A stretch of 64,000 nucleotides of DNA. It comes from Pseudoalteromonas holothuriae (lineage in GTDB: Bacteria; Pseudomonadota; Gammaproteobacteria; Enterobacterales; Alteromonadaceae). The position numbers were made by a program, and so were the translations under genes. The notes under the pieces are model-generated. The model was not told the origin of the DNA, searched no databases, and was given only the letters and a program-made list of their open reading frames with translations. The DNA lies in assembly GCF_945859825.1 (NCBI RefSeq), contig NZ_CAMAPC010000016.1:39254-103253 (forward strand), written 5' to 3'. Positions 43,420 to 50,238 of this stretch are shown in pieces (the first letter of the stretch is position 1; each line of letters begins with the position of its first letter).

Positions 43420-44287
43420 GTTCACCGCCACACAGGCGGCTCAGAAAGCCAATAAATTTATCTAGGTCTGGTGCAAAATGTTCACCGCCACACAGGCGGC
43501 TCAGAAAGAATCATATCAAGCACAACATTGGCGGAGCCAGTTCACCGCCACACAGGCGGCTCAGAAAATACCCGCTAAAAGTTTCTTCTCATTAGTCATG
43601 TTCACCGCCACACAGGCGGCTCAGAAATTGCTTTTAGCTGTATCTGATAAGAATGGATTGTTCACCGCCACACAGGCGGCTCAGAAATAAAGCGGTCAAG
43701 CCTGTGTGGCCTAGGGAGTGTTCACCGCCACACAGGCGGCTCAGAAAGCTTCATCCGGCATGACTTTACACGTCTTATGGTTCACCGCCACACAGGCGGC
43801 TCAGAAAAACAGGTTCAACGATTGATTGTAATAGCTGTTGTTCACCGCCACACAGGCGGCTCAGAAATAGCGTACCTGCGGAGTTAAAAGATGGTTCACG
43901 TTCACCGCCACACAGGCGGCTCAGAAAAACACACTGGCCCAAGCCATAAGTCAGTTGGGGTTCACCGCCACACAGGCGGCTCAGAAAATCGATGGCCGTA
44001 GTTTAACGCGTATACCAATGTTCACCGCCACACAGGCGGCTCAGAAAAATCCAACTTAATGCCTTTCATGCCTTTTGGTGTTCACCGCCACACAGGCGGC
44101 TCAGAAAACAAAGCAGCATAATCATTACAGAGAAACAATGTTCACCGCCACACAGGCGGCTCAGAAACACGCAGAAAGTCTAGACCATTAATGATAGGTG
44201 TTCACCGCCACACAGGCGGCTCAGAAATCTAATGCTGTCCAATACCAATGCCCCGTAGTGTTCACCGCCACACAGGCGGCTCAGAAA

Positions 44288-44379
44288 GGTCAGAGTCCTT
44301 ACACACCCTGTAGCACGTAGTTCACCGCCACACAGGCGGCTCAGAAAGTTATGGCAAGTGGGGAGATAATGAATTAGCC
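44288..44379 (+). repeat. CRISPR spacers 63 and 64, second copy of spacers 47 and 48
   Basis: Identical to the pair at 43328-43419, in the same order and orientation, with the intervening repeat also identical. Confidence 0.98.
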
Positions 44380-44880
44380 GTTCACCGCCACACAGGCGGC
44401 TCAGAAATCTAGATTTAATCCGTATCCAATCGTCAATTTGTTCACCGCCACACAGGCGGCTCAGAAAAAACCGCTCCGTGCGTTTACGTAAAACAGACAG
44501 TTCACCGCCACACAGGCGGCTCAGAAATATACGGCTCAACATTCCCAATACCACCTTTCGTTCACCGCCACACAGGCGGCTCAGAAATATCGTTATTCGG
44601 TTTGGTCAATCGCCAACACGTTCACCGCCACACAGGCGGCTCAGAAAAATAAAGATGAGCGTACGCTCAGCGCGTGGCAGTTCACCGCCACACAGGCGGC
44701 TCAGAAAAAAATAAAGCGAAGAAAAGCAACGGTGAATTAGTTCACCGCCACACAGGCGGCTCAGAAAAGTGTATGCAACGGGAATCCCTGTTGTTGATGG
44801 TTCACCGCCACACAGGCGGCTCAGAAAAACTGGCAGCGTTTTGATCCCATTTTGCGCCAGTTCACCGCCACACAGGCGGC

Positions 44881-45019
44881 TTAGTAGATGAGTGACCGAA
44901 ACGGAGTTTCGCAGCACGAAGAAATGAGGTCATGGATGACCGATGTGACCCAGCTCCATGGATGGATTATAGGGTGGGTTTGGTTAGGCCCTGAAACAAG
45001 TTCAGGGTGACGGGATTTA
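44881..45019. repeat. REP-like module E1 between CRISPR repeats
   Basis: 139 bp lying exactly between the degenerate last repeat of array 1 and the first repeat of array 2. It contains small hairpins (CGAAAC-gga-GTTTCG, GGTCAT-gg-ATGACC) and ends with the REP dyad CCCTGAA-acaag-TTCAGGG followed by GTGACGGG. A nearly identical copy (about six differences) is at 45401-45539. Confidence 0.92.
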
Positions 45020-45407
45020 GTTCACCGCCACACAGGCGGCTCAGAAATGAAGCGAAAAGCCCGATTAACCCTGATTTGTGTTCACCGCCACACAGGCGGC
45101 TCAGAAATCTAGTCGTGAATGAATGTCACCACAAAACATGTTCACCGCCACACAGGCGGCTCAGAAAAGGTAAAATGAAATTCTCAGGTGATGCGTTCGG
45201 TTCACCGCCACACAGGCGGCTCAGAAAAGCGAATAAAATTACTGCCTAATTCTGCGGGCGTTCACCGGCACACAGGCGGCTCAGAAATTATGGAGGTGTT
45301 TTAGTGGCCATATATAATGGTTCACCGCCACACAGGCGGCTCAGAAAAAATAATTCAACAGGCCATGGAACAAAAAGCCGTTCACCGCCACACAGGCGGC
45401 TTAGTAG
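45020..45407 (+). CRISPR. Type I-F CRISPR array 2: 7 repeats, 6 spacers
   Basis: Repeats at 45020, 45080, 45140, 45200, 45260, 45320 and 45380, all with 32-bp spacers that do not occur in array 1. The repeat at 45260 has GG for CG in the left stem arm (CCGGC), which breaks one base pair of the Csy4 hairpin. The last repeat (45380) has the same degenerate end CTTAGTAG as the last repeat of array 1. No leader precedes this array; it follows module E1. It is therefore probably transcribed from the array 1 leader and no longer gains spacers. Confidence 0.97.
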
Positions 45408-45539
45408 ATGAGTGACCGAAACGGAGTTTCGCAGCACGAAGAAATGAGGTTATGGATGACCTATGTGACCCAGCACCATGGATGGATTATAGGGTGGGTT
45501 TGGTTAGGCCCTGAAACAAGTTCAGGGTGACGGGTTTCA
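45401..45539. repeat. REP-like module E2, copy of E1
   Basis: 139 bp, same structure and length as 44881-45019. It again begins in the degenerate repeat end TTAGTAG and stops at the base before a further CRISPR repeat remnant. Confidence 0.92.
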
Positions 45540-45732
45540 GTTCACCGCCACACAGGCGGCTCATGGTAATAGTGGCAAAACTGAAGCTTGCAATTCACTA
45601 AAGTGTCTACCTGACGAAGGTCAGGATCTTGTTAGTTTTGGATGGGGTTTGGTTAGGCCCTGAAACAAGTTCAGGGTGACGGGTTTTAGTTCAGGGTGAC
45701 GGGCTTTCGTTCACCGCCACACTGGTGGCTCA
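45540..45732 (+). repeat. Degenerate CRISPR repeats in the trailer
   Basis: Two remnants, 45540-45563 and 45709-45732, start with GTTCACC and keep the hairpin (CCGCC-ACACA-GGCGG; CCGCC-ACACT-GGTGG with a wobble pair). Both lose the handle after CTCA, continuing as TGGTAA. They are separated by a REP-like segment (45564-45708) instead of a spacer. Confidence 0.9.
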
Positions 45733-45865
45733 TGGTAACAGTGGCAAAACTGAAGTTTGCAACTCACTAAAGTGTCTTCCTGACGAAGGTCAGGATCTTG
45801 TTAGTTTTGGATGGGGTTTGGTTAGGCCCTGAAACAAGTTCAGGGTGACAGGCTTTGGTTAAGTT
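45564..45865. repeat. REP-like modules E3 and E4
   Basis: Two copies (45564-45708 and 45733 to about 45865) start TGGTAA-AGTGGCAAAACTGAAG, carry CCTGACGAAGGTCAGG and CCCTGAAACAAGTTCAGGG, and each follows a CRISPR repeat remnant. The two dyads are those of the tandem array at 28.5-29.1 kb. Both modules share GTTTGGTTAGGCCCTG with E1 and E2. Confidence 0.9.
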
Positions 45866-45964
45866 TGACGGGTTTTGAGGCTGGTTTGACAGGTTTGTTC
45901 AGAGTTACCTGCTCGCTTTATAGATAATGACGTAAAGTAGGGGGTAATAGCAAATAAATATGCC

Positions 45965-45981
45965 GTAAACCCCCTTTACAC
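45965..45981 (-). terminator. Small dyad after the ABC-F gene
   Basis: GTAAA-CCCCC-TTTAC with GTGTAAA-type flanks, 11 bases beyond the stop of the minus-strand gene. Same family as the dyads at 506 and 28378. Confidence 0.45.
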
Positions 45982-45991
45982 TTTAACTCAG

Positions 45992-47575
45992 TTATGTTTT
46001 TAGTTTAAGCATGTGGGTTATGCCAATGTTATTTACAAAATAAGTGTCATGGCTTACAAGCAAAAAGCTGCCTTGGTATTGTGATAGTGCTTTAGCGAGT
46101 TGTAGTTTTGACTCTAGGTCTAAATGGTTATCGGGTTCATCAAGTAGCAACAGTGGTGTTGGCTGCTGTTGACTTGCACACAAAAGTGTTAGCTTCATTT
46201 TTTCTCCGCCACTGAGTGTCGTAATTGGCTGCTCAGTTTTGATTTTTGTTAAACCAATGCCTGCTAATAGCGTGTAGATATTACTCGTGCTTAGGTGGGG
46301 GCAATATTGATTGAGTGCTTGCACCGAATTTAATTGATGGCCGAGTTGACTAAAGTATTGGTCAACATAGCTCAGAGGTGTGTTTACAAATAACTCTCCC
46401 GATAGCGGTGCTAGTTGGTTTAATAGGGTTTTAAATAGGGTTGATTTACCACAACCATTACTGCCTTTAATATGCCATTTTTGCTGTGTGCATACTGTTA
46501 AATTTATAGGTGCTGAGGTGCCAAATGGTAGGTGTACGTTTAATAAAGTGACTAAGGTTTTTTTGTTTAATGCACTTTGGGTTGGGTCACTCAGGTAAAA
46601 TTTTTCAACGGTGTTTTGTTGATGTTTTTGTTGTAGTAGTTGGGTTTTACTATGTAGTTTATGTTGGCGTTGTTGCTGGTTTTTTTGCTTACTCGCTAAG
46701 TTGCTGCCTGCGCGGTTTTTTTGGCTGTTAAGTAACATTTTGGGTTGGCTGCCTTGATTGCGCAGTTTTTTACCTTGAGCTGCTCTTTGTTGTGCCTTTT
46801 CTTTATTTGTTTGTGCTTGTAATTTTAGTTGTGCTTGTTGGCGTTTTACTTCGTGTAGCTGTTGAGTTACAGCACGTTGTTCACTGTGTTTTTGAGCCAA
46901 ATAGTGTTCAATATTGCCACCATATTTTCTTAGCCCAATTTCGCTGAGTTCCCATGTTTGTGTAACGTGGCGTAGTAACTCATGGTTGTGACTAATGATT
47001 AAAGCATAGCCTGTAAATGTGTTAAGTTGTTCAATTAGCCATGCTTGTCCTTTTGCATCTAAATGGTTTGAAGGTTCATCTAAAATTAGTAACTGAGCGT
47101 CACTGTTAAACAACTGCCATAACCGCAACCTTGCCAATTGCCCGCCACTTAGCGTGTTACAAGGTAAATGCGGGTTATTGGGTAAACCAAGAGTGTTTAG
47201 TTGCGTTGATAATTGTTCAGGCAATTGCCATCGTTCAGCGACTAAATCAAATAAGTGTTGCTCGCATTGGCCTTGTGCAATCAAATCTAGAGCTTGTAGG
47301 GTTTTTTCGTATCCTAAAAATTGCGCTACAGTGATATCACTATTAATAAAATGCACAGGCTCTTGGCTAAACATGTCAGCCTGAGCCATAAGCTCCACAG
47401 AGCCTTGGCTAGGTTGCAATTGTTTGGCCAGTAGCTTAGCTAAAATAGACTTGCCTATTCCATTTTTGCCAACAATGCCTGTACGTTGGTGCGAAATGCT
47501 ACAGCTTAAATTGTTAAATACTGTGTCGCCGTTACAAAGTTGATAACTTAAATTATGGGCGTGCAAAATGTGCAT
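45992..47575 (-). CDS. ABC-F family ATPase (translation factor / possible antibiotic resistance type)
   Basis: 527 aa with two ABC domains and no membrane segment. First NBD: Walker A GKNGIGKS near residue 37, signature LSGGQLARLRL, Walker B LLILDEPSNHLD. A long charged and Gln-rich linker (about 230-340) follows. Second NBD: GSNGCGKS near 370, LSGGEKMKLTL, LLLLDEPDNHLD. ABC-F proteins act on the ribosome E site; some give antibiotic protection. The AGGAGG ribosome site is perfect, and two small ORFs lie in the 5' leader, as in attenuated ABC-F resistance genes. Which subfamily it belongs to I cannot tell. Confidence 0.93.
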   Translation of the reverse strand: MHILHAHNLSYQLCNGDTVFNNLSCSISHQRTGIVGKNGIGKSILAKLLAKQLQPSQGSVELMAQADMFSQEPVHFINSDITVAQFLGYEKTLQALDLIAQGQCEQHLFDLVAERWQLPEQLSTQLNTLGLPNNPHLPCNTLSGGQLARLRLWQLFNSDAQLLILDEPSNHLDAKGQAWLIEQLNTFTGYALIISHNHELLRHVTQTWELSEIGLRKYGGNIEHYLAQKHSEQRAVTQQLHEVKRQQAQLKLQAQTNKEKAQQRAAQGKKLRNQGSQPKMLLNSQKNRAGSNLASKQKNQQQRQHKLHSKTQLLQQKHQQNTVEKFYLSDPTQSALNKKTLVTLLNVHLPFGTSAPINLTVCTQQKWHIKGSNGCGKSTLFKTLLNQLAPLSGELFVNTPLSYVDQYFSQLGHQLNSVQALNQYCPHLSTSNIYTLLAGIGLTKIKTEQPITTLSGGEKMKLTLLCASQQQPTPLLLLDEPDNHLDLESKLQLAKALSQYQGSFLLVSHDTYFVNNIGITHMLKLKT

Positions 47576-47621
47576 TATGCCTCCTAATAAACAGGGGGCG
47601 GCAAGCGGGCTGAGTGGTTAG

Positions 47622-47726
47622 TCAGCTAAAAAGCAAACAAAAATAATATAAAGAGGTATAAACGCAAAGCCACGCTCACTAACCCTGTAGATCCAAAAAA
47701 TAAAATGATAAATGGATAACAGGCAT
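47622..47726 (-). CDS. Possible leader peptide upstream of the ABC-F gene (34 codons)
   Basis: ATG 47726 opens a frame encoding MPVIHLSFYFW...IIFCLLFS, ending TGA 46 bases before the ABC-F start. The start overlaps the stop of a three-codon ORF (ATG AAC AAC TAA, 47737-47726, sharing TAATG), which has GGAG 11 bases upstream. The product is hydrophobic and aromatic. It is too short for a confident call, but the arrangement is like a regulatory uORF. Confidence 0.3.
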
Positions 47727-47799
47727 TAGTTGTTCATGATGGCGTTTACTCCAATAATAATGAGGGTGATCAGTGTAGTGTGTTGTAACAAAAAAATAA

Positions 47800-47828
47800 A
47801 GAGGTAAACAATACCACTATTTACCTCT
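47800..47828 (-). terminator. Rho-independent terminator of the solenoid lipoprotein gene
   Basis: On the minus strand AGAGGTAAA / TTTACCTCT (9 bp, 11-base loop) is followed by TTATTTTTTTG. It lies 30 bases past the stop codon and separates this gene from the ABC-F unit. Confidence 0.88.
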
Positions 47829-47857
47829 ATCTGCTTTGGTATTATTAAGCTGAATAC

Positions 47858-48877
47858 TTAGTCAATTTTTACGCCGTTTTTAATGTTATCAACGCGTAAG
47901 TTACCTGAGCTGTCGCTTTCAATAATAAGGTTAAGCGCACCATTAACATCAATATCACCTGCTTCGTCGTTGATAGTTACACTGCCAGTTACGTTATTAA
48001 CCGACAAGTTGCCACTGCCATCATTTATGCTAACGTCGCCTTTGCTATTATTAATTTTCAAGTAGCCGGCATCATCTTTAATTGTAATGTTGTTACCCCC
48101 ATCTACTAATATGTTGCCAGACTCATCCTCTATCGTAATATCACCAAGTATTTTGGCTAAGGTAATATCGCCAGCGTCGTCACGAATATTGAGCATTTGG
48201 CCACCAGTAATATTAATATCACCAGAGTCATCTTCAATGTTTATGTTTTTTTCAATGCCAGAGAGGTTAATGTCACCTGCGTCATCGGTTAGGGTAAGTT
48301 GTTTGCCACCAGTAATGTTAATATCACCAGAGCCATCTTCAATCATTAACATACCAGTGGCATTAATGAGCGAGATACTGCCCGAACTATCGTCGATGGT
48401 AACGTTTTTACCGCCATTAATATTGATATCTCCAGAGCCATCATCAATTAAAATATCTTCTTTTAAACCATTAATACTTATGCTGCCAGAGGAGTCGTCT
48501 AATTTTAAAGCAAGAGTTTCTGGCAGTGTGATTGTCATATCAATACGAGGGCTTGAGTTAACAAAGCCTACCATCACTTTTGAGTCTATTTCAGCAACCA
48601 ATATGGCTTCGTTGCCTTGTTGCTCAAGGGTAAAAGTAAATTCATTTGGCTTTATGGTGTAAATGTCAGCATTGGCTGTAATTTCGGTTGCTGTTGCGCT
48701 GCCAATAATTTTTAAATCGCCTGCATTTGTGCGAGCAGATAAGGTTTTTAAATTGTGTGCAGATAGCTGTAATTGACGCTGCACATGTTCTTTTGCATCG
48801 GCTGATGCCGTATTTATGTGTACAACGCAACCGCTTAAAATAATGGCGGATACGATAGGAGTAATGAGTTTTAACAT
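47858..48877 (-). CDS. Lipoprotein with beta-solenoid repeats (DUF4097-like)
   Basis: 339 aa from ATG 48877 (a TTG 12 bases upstream is less likely). The lipoprotein signal ends ILSGC. Residues about 45-115 form a DUF4097-like leading domain. From about 120 to the end there are ten or so degenerate repeats of 19-20 residues with the pattern I-x-I-(D/E)-D-x-(S/A)-G-(D/S)-I-x-(I/L)-x-G. This predicts a right-handed beta-solenoid with regular Asp ladders that could bind Ca2+. DUF4097 proteins are often linked to envelope stress; the actual job is unknown. It is monocistronic with a good terminator. Confidence 0.75.
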   Translation of the reverse strand: MLKLITPIVSAIILSGCVVHINTASADAKEHVQRQLQLSAHNLKTLSARTNAGDLKIIGSATATEITANADIYTIKPNEFTFTLEQQGNEAILVAEIDSKVMVGFVNSSPRIDMTITLPETLALKLDDSSGSISINGLKEDILIDDGSGDININGGKNVTIDDSSGSISLINATGMLMIEDGSGDINITGGKQLTLTDDAGDINLSGIEKNINIEDDSGDINITGGQMLNIRDDAGDITLAKILGDITIEDESGNILVDGGNNITIKDDAGYLKINNSKGDVSINDGSGNLSVNNVTGSVTINDEAGDIDVNGALNLIIESDSSGNLRVDNIKNGVKID

Positions 48878-49143
48878 GAGATATCCCAATTTATTGTTAT
48901 AGAGTTGCTCGAGAATAGCAAACAGAGTGCCAGTTTGTTACCTATTGTTTTATTTAAACTTTTTGCTTTTTTAATGCTAAGTGTTTTGCGACTTTAATCA
49001 AATTCGTAATTTATTAGTTAACTTAACCATTAATTGGACGTATGCGCTAACAAAAAGGTTGGAACTGAGGAAGTAATTTTAGTTGCAATAAATCAGATGG
49101 GTATATGAGGCGGTATTTCCACCTCATATTTTCACTTCAAAAT

Positions 49144-49533
49144 TTAGTAAACCGTGAAGTAGCTTACATTTACATCACCTTCATGGTAAAGGTAATTGGT
49201 TTGATGATAATGAATATCGATGACTACACTGGCATAGTCTGTACGCAGCGACATATTGTTAGGGTCGGTAGGTATTGAGTAATAACACTGTGCTTGAGCA
49301 AACAAATACACCTGTTCACTGGGCTGTGCAAAATAATAAACGGGGTTCTGCTCACAACCTTGCAGCTCATATCCTGTATTACTTAGTTGTGCTTTAACCA
49401 CTTGGTATGTGCGACCATATTCTAATACTTCTTGCGTAGAAAAATAGCCTGATGAAAGATCAGGTGCAGCTAAAGATACGAAGCTAGCAGATGAAATTAG
49501 ACCTGCAATCGCGGTTAACAGTAATTTTTTCAC
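49144..49533 (-). CDS. Small secreted protein, 129 aa
   Basis: No family recognised. A clear signal peptide (MKKLLLTAIAGLISSASFVSLAA) is followed by about 106 Tyr-rich residues with two Cys (near 59 and 81) that may form a disulfide. It may be periplasmic or secreted. A perfect FNR-type palindrome lies about 122 bp upstream. Confidence 0.65.
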   Translation of the reverse strand: MKKLLLTAIAGLISSASFVSLAAPDLSSGYFSTQEVLEYGRTYQVVKAQLSNTGYELQGCEQNPVYYFAQPSEQVYLFAQAQCYYSIPTDPNNMSLRTDYASVVIDIHYHQTNYLYHEGDVNVSYFTVY

Positions 49534-50238
49534 AAAGAAATCCTTCTAGTTTAAAAGTAATAAATGCCCAAATGGCGGGTGTATCCTAACGCTAAAACTT
49601 AACTTTGCACGTTAAATTTCGATGACAGTTTAACGACGGTTTTATTTTTTAAAATTGATTTAAATCAATGATTAAATGGGTTTTTATGCTGTCAACATTA
49701 GGTTCCGACTGTAAAGTTTATGAGGGTTTTAAAGGAAGGAGTATATTAGTTTTTTCGGTGGAATTTATTATAATTTGATACTACTGTGTTAGGTTTTTTT
49801 ATTTGTTTATTTTTGTTTTGTTGTATTATTTTTGCGCACTCTGTTGTGTTTTTTAATCTAATTAAAAAGTGCTAACTTTTGTTTCCTTCGGGAACTAAAA
49901 CTTGCTTAATCTAGAGTGATGTAATCGCGATTTGAGGTTTGTAACTTCGTTTACTAACATCAGTTGTGGATAAGAGAGTTTATCCAGTAATGTTATTTTT
50001 TATTCTAGATGTTGATTTTACTTGGAACAGTAGGCAGCGACTGCAGTAATTGTTTTGATATTGAACACAAAATCATCATTGGATTGTAAGCCGTGCCAGT
50101 TAACAAAGAATTACTATTTCAAAGCCTGCACCTAAGCCCAAGCTCATTCATAAAATAAAGTAAGGGCATAATTTGCATCTAGTGCTTCTATTAGTCTTCG
50201 ACTAAACTCAATGCACCGACACTATTATAAAAGCCAAT
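49534..50238. other. Intergenic region upstream of the hybrid histidine kinase
   Basis: 705 bp with no supported gene. Apart from the FNR-like palindrome at 49654-49669, the left part is T-rich (49780-49860). The last 200 bp hold the promoter for the kinase, which has only a weak ribosome site. Confidence 0.5.
49654..49669. promoter_or_regulatory. FNR/Anr-type binding site
   Basis: ATTGATTTAAATCAAT is a perfect 16-bp palindrome containing TTGAT-TTAA-ATCAA, an exact match to the FNR consensus TTGAT-N4-ATCAA. It lies 122 bp upstream of the small secreted protein gene on the minus strand. Confidence 0.7.

Larger units (their letters stand above)
40538..44887 (+). CRISPR. Type I-F CRISPR array 1: 73 repeats, 72 spacers
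   Basis: 28-bp repeats begin GTTCACC, contain the Csy4 stem CCGCC-ACACA-GGCGG and end CTCAGAAA. The spacing is 60 bp, so spacers are 32 bp, except two of 33 bp (41466-41498 and 43267-43299). The leader end is at the left, next to cas6f. Variant repeats: 42579 (T for C in the left stem arm, giving a G-T pair), 43239 (loop base changed). The final repeat at 44860 keeps its hairpin but ends CTTAGTAG instead of CTCAGAAA, marking the trailer end. Spacers 47-48 recur as 63-64; spacer 44 looks tRNA-derived. Confidence 0.99.

Noticed and set aside
40536..45249. Many open frames with repeated peptides (FTATQAAQK, SPPHRRLR, FLSRLCGGE) on both strands
   Set aside because: They are translations of the CRISPR repeats (the 60-bp unit is a multiple of three and the repeat has no stop in several frames). 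No ribosome sites; not proteins.
31979..45407. A CRISPR-associated transposon (type I-F3, Tn7-like)
   Set aside because: Considered because of the tRNA-like spacer. Cas1 and the Cas2-3 nuclease are present and complete, csy1 and csy2 are not fused, and no tnsABCD or tniQ gene is found.
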